Under the pieces are notes generated by a model that saw nothing but the letters and a program-made list of their open reading frames with translations, was not told the DNA's origin and made no database searches. DNA of 64,000 nt from WRMS01 sp038562165 (lineage in GTDB: Bacteria > Bacillota > Peptococcia > DRI-13 > UBA5745). The stretch's first letter is position 1. Each line of letters opens with the position of its first letter. Below, one piece after another: positions 1 through 7,985 of the stretch. Both the position numbers and the translations under genes were made by a program. The DNA is taken from contig JBCFAO010000006.1 of NCBI GenBank assembly GCA_038562165.1, forward strand, positions 1 to 64,000, in the 5' to 3' direction.

Positions 1-176
1 CGGAGTAATCAACTTTCATGGCGGTCGGATGCACCACGGCTGCGGCCGCCATGCACCTTTTCCCCGGCGACCCTGCACCACGCTCCGCGGTCTGGCTGCT
101 CTCAGCAGCCGGCATATTCAGTCTGGAGACGATTCAGCGGATAGTACCAATAAAGGGGTGAGAGAAGGTTGAAAAA
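1..176. other. left edge, no gene supported
   Basis: GC-rich stretch unlike the AT-rich operon to its right. On the minus strand a short open frame begins with ATG at 50-52 behind an AAAAGG-like ribosome site and runs off the left edge, but only 17 codons are visible and I do not recognise them. It may be the next gene of the integrative-element remnant at 177-302. Confidence 0.2.
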
Positions 177-202
177 CTACACGAGAGTTTTCAACCTTCT
201 CT
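161..202. repeat. 15-bp perfect inverted repeat
   Basis: AGAGAAGGTTGAAAA (161-175) is exactly complementary to 188-202, with a 12-nt loop. There is no run of T after either arm, so it is not a classical terminator. It overlaps the 3' end of the primase remnant and may mark the point where that gene was broken. Confidence 0.6.
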
Positions 203-302
203 TCTTTGCTCTCCTGTGACTACACGGAGGGGATTTGGCGCTTACGGAAAGCAGGTCGATTTCCTTTACCCGCTCGATTTGTTCCTTGCTTACGCCCGGC
301 AT
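177..302 (-). pseudogene. remnant of ICE DUF3991/TOPRIM (primase-like) gene
   Basis: A 41-codon reading frame starts at ATG 302 behind a good ribosome site (AAAAGGAGAG). Its first 18 residues, MPGVSKEQIERVKEIDLL, match from memory the N-terminus of the DUF3991/TOPRIM proteins of Tn1549/CTn-type integrative elements in Clostridia. Those proteins are several hundred residues long. Here the similarity stops after about 18 residues and the frame ends at a stop inside an inverted repeat. I read it as a decayed mobile-element gene, not a working peptide. Family assignment is from memory. Confidence 0.5.
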
Positions 303-324
303 GGTATCACTCTCCTTTTGGGCA

Positions 325-354
325 TAAAGAAAGGGCGTCCATTTCTGAACGCCC
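325..354 (-). terminator. terminator of the leftward defence operon
   Basis: On the minus strand GGGCGT pairs with ACGCCC around a 10-nt loop (333-354) and is followed by TTTCTTT. It is the first terminator downstream of the DUF3883 gene that ends at 523. The 170 bases between them hold nothing else I recognise. Confidence 0.65.
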
Positions 355-522
355 GCAGCTTGTTATGTTGTCTTATATCCGGTTACAGGTTATCCTTTTT
401 TGGTAAAGAACGATGTTTCAACTTGCAAAAGAGAAAGAAAAAATCCCTAGACAGGCTTGTCTCAAGGCATGTTTTCACGATAGGTATCGGTACATGGTTC
501 AGATGTGCCCACAAAGAACTTT

Positions 523-1422
523 TTATGTGAAAACACTTATATCGTTATAACCTATTGTCGGCACTTCAAAAAATCTATCTTTAAAAACCGTAAAGGAGAT
601 ATCTGCTTTAACCCACTTTCCCGCCCCTTGGTTTATAGGAATATGTGAGGAAATATCTGATGGAGTAATGACTGCCAATTGTGGGGTTGGGCTCAGTTTC
701 CATAAATGTATTAAATAATTTTCCGCTTGATATGCAGTTTCCCATTCATTTCTAGTAAGCAAAAAACTTTCATATCCTGTACCTTTACCAGAAGTCTTGA
801 CCTCAATCAGTAATCTATGTGCATCCGATTTGCTTAGTTGGGATATTATATCATATCCAACCAGATTTGTATTTAAAGATTGAAGGATGGGAGTAACCTC
901 AGTTCTTTGCCATTCGTATTTGAAGCTAAGAAGTTCACCGCAACGGCCTATTGCCAGTAAATTTGATTCGGAGGTAAATCTAAGGGATTCGGAAATCTCA
1001 TCCCACCAATTAATCACATTTTTGTCTGGCGGTTCATGCATCAAATTGGCGTCAATGAAGCATTTTTGTTCATCTACTGACATGACAAAAAATGCTTCTT
1101 TTCTTCCTCTGGGTATCCTATTAGCCCATATAGGAAAACAATTAAATATGTAATCTCGAATCATTATTCTTAACAGATTATCTGTAAATCCGTGAGTCGA
1201 ATGAATTTCTAAAATTCTTTTCCCTGCTTCCGTACAGAACAGGTGATCTTCCTTATAAATAAGCCACTGACACTTCATTGATGTTTCAATTACGTCATTT
1301 ACATTTATCCCATTAAATAAGCTATGAGATTTAACTTGAATTAAATTAATCTCTAAAAATTTATGTGCCAAACTCATCAGAGATATAGCATAATTTAAAA
1401 TGCCGGAAGAAAGTCTAATCAT
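523..1422 (-). CDS. DUF3883 domain protein, probable PD-(D/E)XK nuclease
   Basis: 299 residues, last gene of the leftward operon. The C-terminal half is a DUF3883 (NO VEIN C-terminal) domain: a GRCGE..SFKYE helix, then GYDI and, about 17 residues later, IEVK, followed by 'FLLTRNEWETA...Y'. The GYDI...IEVK spacing is the D...E-x-K core of restriction-type nuclease folds, so DNA cleavage is a fair inference. The N-terminal 150 residues are not recognised. I start at ATG 1422 (GGGGTGG nine bases upstream), which overlaps the SNF2 stop by 8 bp; an in-frame GTG at 1434 is the alternative. With the SNF2 ATPase it could form the effector pair of the system. Confidence 0.75.
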   Translation of the reverse strand: MIRLSSGILNYAISLMSLAHKFLEINLIQVKSHSLFNGINVNDVIETSMKCQWLIYKEDHLFCTEAGKRILEIHSTHGFTDNLLRIMIRDYIFNCFPIWANRIPRGRKEAFFVMSVDEQKCFIDANLMHEPPDKNVINWWDEISESLRFTSESNLLAIGRCGELLSFKYEWQRTEVTPILQSLNTNLVGYDIISQLSKSDAHRLLIEVKTSGKGTGYESFLLTRNEWETAYQAENYLIHLWKLSPTPQLAVITPSDISSHIPINQGAGKWVKADISFTVFKDRFFEVPTIGYNDISVFT

Positions 1423-3214
1423 TTTGAATACCACCCCAAAAATGATTTATTACAGCATCTAAATCATCTATTTGCATACCGCCAACTTGTTCATCAAACA
1501 TTTCATAGTCATATGGAATAGGATCGATATTTAATGACGGATCATTTAACGCACGAGCCATGCGTTGTACTTTATCAGACAATCTAATCCGAATGACTTC
1601 ATCTATGCTATTTTTACATTCAACTATTTCAACAGTTGGCTTTAAGTCAAGAGTTAATCCTAACCTATGAATTCTATCCTCTGATTGTAGATAATGAGCA
1701 GCATTAAATGATCTATCAATATAGATGGCATATTGGCAAACTTTATGTAGACTTATTCCTTCGGATGCAGCTGCTGGATTAGCGACTAAAACCATACAGC
1801 TAGGATCATCGTGGAATTTCTTAATCTTTCCCTCTCGCGAGTCATTATCATCTTCATCACCTGCATCTACACCACCGTGAATGAAATCTGCACCCAGATC
1901 ACGCAACCTTTCAGCCACTAACTCAACATTATCTACAAAAGATGTCCAGATGATTACTTTTTTCCCTTCTTTGGCTAGTTGTCGGGCTCTGTTACATGTA
2001 TATTCGATCTTGGGACCGTTATTTGTAAGTAAGAGCTTTCCGAGCTTTTGATTAAACACATAATCCATATCTGATGACAAAAGAGCAGGATTGGATACAA
2101 ATTGCATAAGTTTCATTGTGCATTTACCAATTTTTCGCAAAGCTACTTTTGTATCTTCATTTAGATATGGATTTATCTGTCTTTTAAACTCTGATTTAAG
2201 CAGTGTATAAAGATTATATTGCAATGTATCCATTGGCACAGAAATCAATCTATGCTCAATATCAGGCAATCCTAATTGTGCCTTGGTTGTTCTCGCAAAT
2301 AAAGGTTGGGCAATCGATATTATATCATCTTCACTGACTCGAATGTCCGGGTATAGAAAATTAAACTGTGGAATTAAGTCATTTACACTTTGCGGCATAG
2401 GGGTACCGCTCATTATCAATTTTCGGACTGGCAAATAAGATATATTAAGTATAGCTTCCGCAGATACCCCCTGCTTCCCGCCCTTAATACGATGACTCTC
2501 ATCCAAAAATACAAATACAGAATTTCGAGATAAGAGTTCTGAAATTATTGATTTTACTCGAGGGAATTGCTGATAAGTTATTATCATAAATTGAGGATCG
2601 TTTTTTAGCAGCTGCTTTATATTATTCTCTCCACCGCGTAGGCGAACAAATATCTCGTTTTCAGAAGGATTACATATTCCTAATTGCTCGTCCCAAGCAC
2701 CAAAAGCATTTTTTGGAGCAATAACTAGTAATCTATCATCATCAGATTTATTCATAAAATAGAAAGCCAAAGCTTCTGTCGTTTTTCCTGCTCCTGGTAC
2801 AGAAAAAGTAGCTCCAGAAGGTAAAGTGGCGAGTTTACATATATTTTTTAATTGATTCTGGGTTAATTGCCTTTTAAATCCTACTTCTTGTAGCTTAGCT
2901 ATTACCCTCTCCTCTTGTAAAGGTTTACAGTTTAAAGCATATTTATAAGAAGAATTATTGGCAGACTCTAACAAGCTCCTCACCCTGGAGGTATATTGTA
3001 TTCCAATGTGATGTGCTTTAGCAAAGACAGCTAGTTCTCTCTTGAAGGCGAGAAAATATCTCCATGCAAATACTACACGGTTAGATTGGGTTGAAAACTC
3101 TTCAACATTATCTCCAACAACTCTTATTAAAAGTTTCCAATAATTATCATCTGGATTATCGCTAATCAGTATGACCTCATTGGTTTTTTCGTTATAATCA
3201 AGTTGAATGTTCAT
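1415..3214 (-). CDS. SNF2-family DNA translocase/helicase
   Basis: 599 residues with both RecA-like lobes of an SF2/SNF2 ATPase. Visible motifs are Walker A VPGAGKT (about 139-145), the DESH box (238-241), SGTPMPQ motif III (about 269), a motif V region 'LVANPAAASEGISL' and motif VI 'SEDRIHRLG'. Such enzymes move along double-stranded DNA and often feed a nuclease in defence systems. ATG 3214 overlaps the stop of the ParB-like gene as ATGA, suggesting translational coupling; an in-frame TTG at 3229 is also open. The next gene downstream overlaps it by 8 bp. Function in defence is inferred from the operon. Confidence 0.85.
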   Translation of the reverse strand: MNIQLDYNEKTNEVILISDNPDDNYWKLLIRVVGDNVEEFSTQSNRVVFAWRYFLAFKRELAVFAKAHHIGIQYTSRVRSLLESANNSSYKYALNCKPLQEERVIAKLQEVGFKRQLTQNQLKNICKLATLPSGATFSVPGAGKTTEALAFYFMNKSDDDRLLVIAPKNAFGAWDEQLGICNPSENEIFVRLRGGENNIKQLLKNDPQFMIITYQQFPRVKSIISELLSRNSVFVFLDESHRIKGGKQGVSAEAILNISYLPVRKLIMSGTPMPQSVNDLIPQFNFLYPDIRVSEDDIISIAQPLFARTTKAQLGLPDIEHRLISVPMDTLQYNLYTLLKSEFKRQINPYLNEDTKVALRKIGKCTMKLMQFVSNPALLSSDMDYVFNQKLGKLLLTNNGPKIEYTCNRARQLAKEGKKVIIWTSFVDNVELVAERLRDLGADFIHGGVDAGDEDDNDSREGKIKKFHDDPSCMVLVANPAAASEGISLHKVCQYAIYIDRSFNAAHYLQSEDRIHRLGLTLDLKPTVEIVECKNSIDEVIRIRLSDKVQRMARALNDPSLNIDPIPYDYEMFDEQVGGMQIDDLDAVINHFWGGIQND

Positions 3215-4503
3215 TTTTGATCCAACCAATCAGTTATTTTTGCAACGCTATCTTGCAAGCTAGCTAATTGTTCCGCAATACCACGAGTATTGGTATTTTC
3301 TCTAATAAGGCCAACATTTGCTGCATTACAAAGTATGGTAGCTGCTTTTGTAATTTGATCTAATAAATAATCTTCTGATTTTTGCTCTGCCTTAAGTGCT
3401 TTTTGAGTTTCAATAACACTTCTTGCAACAGTCCTTACTACCTTGTAATTCTCTGGAAGCCCTGCCATTACAGCAATCCTAGCCATTTTGATATCATTAT
3501 TGTCAATTTCCGGTGCAAGAAGTTCGAGATCATTCAACTCGGGAGTGAGATATTCTTCACCGACTAGCTTTTGTTCGAGAGAGGCACATATCTCGTCTAA
3601 GTTATCTTTTACCTCTGGAATTAACCCATACAAACGTCCACCTGCACTTTGTGAGTCATCCGTTAATGCAAATGATACACTTTCAAAGAATTCTTTTTGA
3701 GCAGTAGATTCTATCTTTTTTCTACTCTTTACCATTTGCGAAAAAGCTGATTCTTTATCATCAACTAAACTCCATTGTTTGGAGACTCCTCTTTTCTCCA
3801 AATATGTTTGGGCGTACATCTTCATATCTAACAATTCATGAAGACGTGTTTTATTTCCTAACGATAATGCAGTTACAATATCGGTCTCTTCTTTTCCGGA
3901 CTGGATATCTCTTTCTATCATACTTGCTATAGTATGCCATTTGTATTGCGCTTTTTTCTCAGAATGAACTTGTAAGCGTTCTTCAAGCTCCAATATTGCT
4001 TTTTCATCGCATTCTGGAAGTAAAGCTATCCTTATAGTTTCAAAATGTTTATATGTAGTTTTGTTTTTATAATATAGTTCACGCCATGCACATAATCTGC
4101 GATTTCCATTTACCACAATTCCTGTGTTTGTACAAATAAGTGGATCTGTTTGCTGCTCGCCATCTTTAAAAGCTTTGAGTAGTCCTTGGTCTTCAACCAT
4201 CTCCAGCAATATTGCATGTTGCGCTATTTGTGCTTCTGTGGACTCTATATCACGCTTAAAAAAATTGTCCGGATATTCTGAATGATTAGCAAGATATTGT
4301 TCCTGCATCGTTAAGGTTCTTCCATTTGACAATCTATATATCGGCATTTCTATACGTACTTCAATAACAGGCAAATCTCTTCGTTTACCCATAAATTCAA
4401 GTGGCTGAATACCAATATGATTTTCGCACTTTTTAGTGATTTCCTTTATTCTTTCATAAACCGAAAATCCGAATTGCTTGAAAATATCATAGTTACTATC
4501 CAT
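3211..4503 (-). CDS. ParB/Srx-fold (ParB N-terminal-like) protein
   Basis: 430 residues. Around residues 40-145 is a ParB-N/Srx-like segment: 'LPVIEVRIEMPIYRL', a long helix, then 'TGIVVNGNRRLCAWREL', which resembles the ParB GxRR box where nucleotide is bound. The remainder is helical, without a recognisable ParB helix-turn-helix, and ends in a coiled-coil-like tail. ParB-like folds occur as CTP switches, nucleases and DNA-modification partners, so the role here is open. The start is ATG 4503 behind GGGAGGAAATAAACC. It lies 23 bp after the BglII-like gene and overlaps the SNF2 gene by 4 bp, so the genes are very likely co-expressed. Confidence 0.65.
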   Translation of the reverse strand: MDSNYDIFKQFGFSVYERIKEITKKCENHIGIQPLEFMGKRRDLPVIEVRIEMPIYRLSNGRTLTMQEQYLANHSEYPDNFFKRDIESTEAQIAQHAILLEMVEDQGLLKAFKDGEQQTDPLICTNTGIVVNGNRRLCAWRELYYKNKTTYKHFETIRIALLPECDEKAILELEERLQVHSEKKAQYKWHTIASMIERDIQSGKEETDIVTALSLGNKTRLHELLDMKMYAQTYLEKRGVSKQWSLVDDKESAFSQMVKSRKKIESTAQKEFFESVSFALTDDSQSAGGRLYGLIPEVKDNLDEICASLEQKLVGEEYLTPELNDLELLAPEIDNNDIKMARIAVMAGLPENYKVVRTVARSVIETQKALKAEQKSEDYLLDQITKAATILCNAANVGLIRENTNTRGIAEQLASLQDSVAKITDWLDQK

Positions 4504-4526
4504 GGTTTATTTCCTCCCAAATCACT

Positions 4527-4991
4527 TTACTGTTTTTCACTCAAACCAACTATAACAAGTGGCATAGTGATAACTTGGTTAAAAATACTTAATTCTTTAA
4601 CCAAACGCTCATAACTCGCCAAGTTAGAACCAAGTATTTTTGCAGCTTCAGAAATAGGAACAACTATAATTCCAGAGGAGATAAAACCCTTGGTAAATAA
4701 TGCTTGTAACTTTAAAAGATCATAATATACCCGACTGACATTACCTAACTGAACGCACAGTCCAACTTCATTCATTTTTGAAGTAATGGTAATTTTAGAT
4801 TGATTGTCCAATAATATATCTTTTGGCCAACCGTTATGTTTAAGCTCTTTTGAAATAGCCTTTTTAATTTCGGGAGCTCCATAATGTGACATTTTGCTAT
4901 CAAGACCTGTAAGAATGTTCTCGATTTGGGTCATAACATCTTTAGGCACCACGCTTTTACCGCTCCGATGACTATGAATCGTTATATCCAT
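4527..4991 (-). CDS. BglII/BstYI-like restriction protein, active site apparently altered
   Basis: 154 residues. The C-terminal two thirds (VQLGNVSRVYYDLLKLQ, a GIIVVP strand, 'GSNLASYERLVKEL', 'VITMPLVIVGL') follow the conserved core of BglII/BstYI-type endonucleases as I remember them. In that family a D-x8-E-x-Q motif precedes the GN; the matching stretch here reads T-x8-C-V-Q, so both acidic catalytic residues seem to be missing. The protein is also shorter than BstYI or BglII (about 200-220 residues). It may be a site-recognition subunit that no longer cuts. ATG 4991 follows GGAGGATTACAT. Adjacent to the methylase as in ordinary restriction-modification pairs. Confidence 0.65.
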   Translation of the reverse strand: MDITIHSHRSGKSVVPKDVMTQIENILTGLDSKMSHYGAPEIKKAISKELKHNGWPKDILLDNQSKITITSKMNEVGLCVQLGNVSRVYYDLLKLQALFTKGFISSGIIVVPISEAAKILGSNLASYERLVKELSIFNQVITMPLVIVGLSEKQ

Positions 4992-5015
4992 ATGTAATCC
5001 TCCTATTAAAATTTT

Positions 5016-5915
5016 CTACTTCCATTCCTCTGGCATTTTGGATAACGCACTTTGACTTGGATCATATAAAGGTTTATCGTAAGGCCGATACCGCACTTTT
5101 CCTTCAACCGTTTCATCTAATCGGATTTTCCCAATATCTAGGTACTCTTTGCAGGTGTCACATCCCCAATAAGCTCTGTTATGCAATATGGAGGCTACTC
5201 CCGAAGACGCAACGCCACAAAAAGGGTCAAATACCAATTGATTTTCGTTAGTAAGCGACAAAATCAATCTTTCAATTAGTCCAACCGGGAATTGGCACGG
5301 ATGCACAGTTTTTTCAATATGATTCCCCTTAACATTAGGGATGTCCCAAACATCTTCAGGATTTTTTCCTGATGGATTCCCAGAAAGTTGCCCTTTATTA
5401 GGTCCCTTAAAACTCTTTTTACTGGGGTATTTTGCTGGAATTCTAACCGGATCTAAGTTAAAAATATAATCGTCAGATCTAGTGTACCATAATACCACTT
5501 CATAACGACCACTAAATCTCCGTTTGCTATGTAATCCATGACCAAAATGCCAGATAATTCGGTTTCTCATACTCATCGAAAGATCTCTAAAAATTGGAGC
5601 AATCTCAATATCTAGAGGTACTACCTTGCCATTATCTACATAATTTCCAACTTGCCAACATATACTTCCAGTCTCCTTAAGTCGCAAGTGTATTTTTGAA
5701 ATAATTCTCTTTTGCCAGTTAACATATTCATCTAATGGCATCTTCTTTTCGTATTCTTTCCCAAGGTTGTATGGAGGTGATGTTACAACAAGATCAAAGA
5801 TCGGCTCAGCAGGTAACATATCCAAAAATCTCTCAACATCACCAAGCAATAATTTATACTCATGAGCATTTAATTCATCTATTTGTAATTTATCCAGAGA
5901 AATAATATCTATCAT
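5016..5915 (-). CDS. DNA methyltransferase, SPPY type (beta class)
   Basis: 299 residues. The catalytic motif IV VVTSPPY lies near the N-terminus (S46-Y49) and the S-adenosylmethionine motif FDPFCGVASSG near the C-terminus, the order of beta-class N4-cytosine/N6-adenine methylases (PF01555). SPPY is more common among m4C enzymes, but some make m6A. It presumably protects host DNA at the site read by the neighbouring BglII-like protein. ATG 5915 follows AGGACGG. It sits second in the operon, 48 bp after the DUF1413 gene. Confidence 0.85.
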   Translation of the reverse strand: MIDIISLDKLQIDELNAHEYKLLLGDVERFLDMLPAEPIFDLVVTSPPYNLGKEYEKKMPLDEYVNWQKRIISKIHLRLKETGSICWQVGNYVDNGKVVPLDIEIAPIFRDLSMSMRNRIIWHFGHGLHSKRRFSGRYEVVLWYTRSDDYIFNLDPVRIPAKYPSKKSFKGPNKGQLSGNPSGKNPEDVWDIPNVKGNHIEKTVHPCQFPVGLIERLILSLTNENQLVFDPFCGVASSGVASILHNRAYWGCDTCKEYLDIGKIRLDETVEGKVRYRPYDKPLYDPSQSALSKMPEEWK

Positions 5916-5963
5916 ATCAAACCGTCCTTTGATTTTATCAGCATGCGCTGTATTATTTTTAAA

Positions 5964-6197
5964 TCATATTTTCTTATACTTTTGCTGACCTGATGTCGTT
6001 TTTTCAATTGGTTGTATAGTACGTTTGCTTTTATTTATATGATTTAAAAATAAAGTTCCAAGGAGTAATCGATCATTTCTTGGTATCCGATTCCATTCAT
6101 AGCCCTTAAAAAGATCTTTTACCAAGAATATTTCTCCATTTTCCACATTCTCTGTTTCTTTTATCGCTATTTCAAGGAATTCGTTTACATCGGACAA
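5964..6197 (-). CDS. DUF1413 small protein, first gene of the defence operon
   Basis: 77 residues. The pattern 'GEIFLVKDLFKGYEWNRIPRNDRLLLGTLF' followed by a basic, Gln/Lys-rich tail ending QQKYKK is the DUF1413 family signature as I recall it. These small proteins are found with restriction and mobile-element genes; their activity is not established, and a DNA-binding or regulatory role is possible. The start is TTG 6197, eight bases after a strong AGGAGGG. It is the promoter-proximal gene, so it may control the operon. Confidence 0.6.
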   Translation of the reverse strand: MSDVNEFLEIAIKETENVENGEIFLVKDLFKGYEWNRIPRNDRLLLGTLFLNHINKSKRTIQPIEKTTSGQQKYKKI

Positions 6198-6247
6198 ATT
6201 TGAAATCCCTCCTTATTGTTCTTGTTGAAGACAACATTGTTGATATC

Positions 6248-6276
6248 ATTATGCACAGAAAGGATTGTTTTGTCAA
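6248..6276 (-). promoter_or_regulatory. sigma-A promoter of the defence operon
   Basis: On the minus strand TTGACA (6271-6276) and CATAAT (6248-6253) are separated by 17 bp, about 50 bp upstream of the TTG start at 6197. It has a consensus -35 and one mismatch in the -10. Confidence 0.75.
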
Positions 6277-6307
6277 TTTATATCAAAAACAATGTGTAGA
6301 CAGACAC

Positions 6308-6353
6308 AAAAAAAAGTTCCCTCACATAATAGTTGGTTCATGTGAGGGGACTT
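6308..6353 (-). terminator. terminator upstream of the defence promoter
   Basis: A 14-bp stem with one G:U (6314-6327 with 6340-6353) is followed on the minus strand by eight T. It would stop transcripts arriving from the right, insulating the defence operon. Confidence 0.8.
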
Positions 6354-6508
6354 GGTTATCGATATTAGTATATCATTTCCCAGCGGGTAAATGCCTTACC
6401 AGCAGATAGAAGGGGGTTTTAGGGGGAAAGAAAAGCCTGTCGCGCTCCCGCAAACGGGCAGACTTCCCCCGTGTATCGGGGATGATGTTCCACCTTAAAG
6501 AAGGGAAA
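6354..6508. other. junction stretch without gene
   Basis: Contains a run of G-rich sequence (AGGGGGTTTTAGGGGG near 6410) and no reading frame I can support. It separates the AT-rich island from the tRNA fragment. Confidence 0.3.
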
Positions 6509-6531
6509 GAAAAAAGCCCTGAAAAGGGCTT
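6509..6531 (-). terminator. terminator behind the tRNA-Ser fragment
   Basis: AGCCCT (6515-6520) pairs with AGGGCT (6525-6530) around a GAAA loop and is followed on the minus strand by TTTTTTC. It lies 15 bp after the tRNA CCA end, the normal place for a tRNA terminator. Confidence 0.7.
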
Positions 6532-6545
6532 ATTTCAAGGCATTT

Positions 6546-6609
6546 TGGCCGAATAGGTGGGATTCGAACCCATGTGCCCTTGCGGACAACTGCATTTCAA
6601 GTGCGGCTC
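6546..6609 (-). pseudogene. tRNA-Ser(UGA) lacking its 5' half
   Basis: Read on the minus strand the segment contains an anticodon arm with loop CTTGAAA (anticodon TGA), a long variable arm (TTGTCCGCAAGGGCA), a complete T arm (GTTCGAATCC) and an encoded CCA end. The acceptor 5' strand and D arm, expected at about 6610-6640, are replaced by unrelated AT-rich sequence. The 3' acceptor strand CTATTCGG therefore has no partner. A serine tRNA 3' end is a common integrase attachment site, so this is probably an att remnant. A functional tRNA-Ser must exist elsewhere. Confidence 0.75.
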
Positions 6610-6724
6610 GTTATGATTACTTCGATATTATTCCATATTAAATTGCGCATACATACAAAATCCTCTTCCCCACCCAAGTTTAATCCTCGCCTCATTTGGG
6701 TAACCTTATGGCGAGGTGATTCAA

Positions 6725-7747
6725 ATGCGTAAGCCCAGTGAGGAAAAAATCAACAGAATATTAGGCTATTCAGCCCCGGTGCTCTTTGTCGGCGCCATGG
6801 TATGGGGATTTATGATGCATAGCTGGCTGCAGCCGAGCTTGAAAGATCCGCTGAAGGTCACGGTACCGGAAGAGCCGGCCCCCGCCAGTGCTATGGTTGA
6901 GCCTCAGGGTGGAGCCCAAGGGCAGGAACAAAGCCAGGACCAAGCCGGCCAACAGCCTCAAAATGCAGAGAGCGAAGAAGCCGGGCGATCGGGCGACAGC
7001 CCTGACGCCACAGATAAAGCCGGCAGCGCCGAAGCAGGTGCAGGCAACCGGTCAAGCAATGGCACCACCATTGCCCCCAAACCCAAAAACAGCGGCCAAT
7101 CAGCCCCTGTCCTGGCGCCGCCAACAACGACTACGTCAACAGAGCAAAGCCTGTCAACGGATGCAACCAATACTCAGGACGCTGAGCTTCCTCCTGTAGA
7201 TTACGATGCCATGTACGGTGGGCGGTGGGAAGCGGCAGACCGGGAAGTAGACAGTCAGACTCAACTGCGGGAAGACCCCCGAGAAGACCCCCGGGAAGCC
7301 ACAGACCCTGCGGGGGAAAATACCCCTGGGGACAAGGCCGGACCGGACAGAGAGCTGCAGTTAAGCCCACCCTTGGCGGAGCCCCAGACCCAGCGCAAGT
7401 ACGGCCTCAGCTATTCCCCTTTCCATCAGGACTACCGCTTTCATGGCGGCGTGGATCTGTCGGCGGAGGAAGGTGAAGAGGTTTACCTTACCGCTGCCGG
7501 CCGGGTTACGGAAATTACCTACACTGAGGATGAAAAATACCGCATTGTGGTGGAACACGCCGGCGGCTGGACTACGGTATACAGCCAATTGGACCAGATA
7601 TACGTGGAGTCGGGCCAAAGCCTGGAACAGAACCAGCCCCTTGGCAAAATTGCTGATCCGGGCTCAACGGAACCTTCAGCTCCCCATTTGCATTGGGAAC
7701 TGTGGTATCAAGGGGAGCGGATGAACCCCATGGAATATTTGCAGTAG
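6725..7747 (+). CDS. membrane-anchored M23 (LytM) peptidase, SpoIIQ-like
   Basis: 340 residues: a short basic N-terminus, one membrane helix (about residues 14-32), a 170-residue linker rich in Gly, Ala, Gln, Pro and Thr, and a C-terminal LytM domain. The zinc ligands H240-x3-D244 (HGGVD) and the HLH pair at 321-323 are present, so it should be an active peptidoglycan endopeptidase. A single-TM LytM protein in a spore former recalls SpoIIQ, but the long linker and lack of sporulation neighbours leave that open. I start at ATG 6725, eight bases after GAGG; the in-frame GTG at 6716 overlaps that site. No clear terminator follows. Confidence 0.8.
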   Translation: MRKPSEEKINRILGYSAPVLFVGAMVWGFMMHSWLQPSLKDPLKVTVPEEPAPASAMVEPQGGAQGQEQSQDQAGQQPQNAESEEAGRSGDSPDATDKAGSAEAGAGNRSSNGTTIAPKPKNSGQSAPVLAPPTTTTSTEQSLSTDATNTQDAELPPVDYDAMYGGRWEAADREVDSQTQLREDPREDPREATDPAGENTPGDKAGPDRELQLSPPLAEPQTQRKYGLSYSPFHQDYRFHGGVDLSAEEGEEVYLTAAGRVTEITYTEDEKYRIVVEHAGGWTTVYSQLDQIYVESGQSLEQNQPLGKIADPGSTEPSAPHLHWELWYQGERMNPMEYLQ

Positions 7748-7910
7748 GCTTTATTTCGCTATAGCTGCCATGGTCTTTTCTTCAAATTGCCTCCCTTCAT
7801 TAACTTACAGGTTGTTTACTTATTCTCTTTTTCTGGGCGATGAGAACATTTGAGGTTTTCATTGCCCTTTTTACTTGCAACAACATTTTTTCAGAATAAT
7901 CTTTAAACAC

Positions 7911-7939
7911 TTTATAAATAATGGTATTTCTGATATAAT
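7911..7939 (+). promoter_or_regulatory. promoter of the 2-oxoacid oxidoreductase genes
   Basis: TATAAT at 7934-7939 with a weak -35 TTTATA at 7911-7916 (17 bp). A strong AAGGAGG lies just before the ATG at 7986. Between 7748 and 7910 I see no gene. Confidence 0.55.
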
Positions 7940-7985
7940 TCTTAAAAGCATTTCAGCTTCTATGACTGAAGGATAAGGAGGGCAT

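Noticed and set aside
6200..6409. 69-codon rightward ORF over the defence promoter
   Set aside because: It covers the promoter and terminator of the leftward operon and has no ribosome site.
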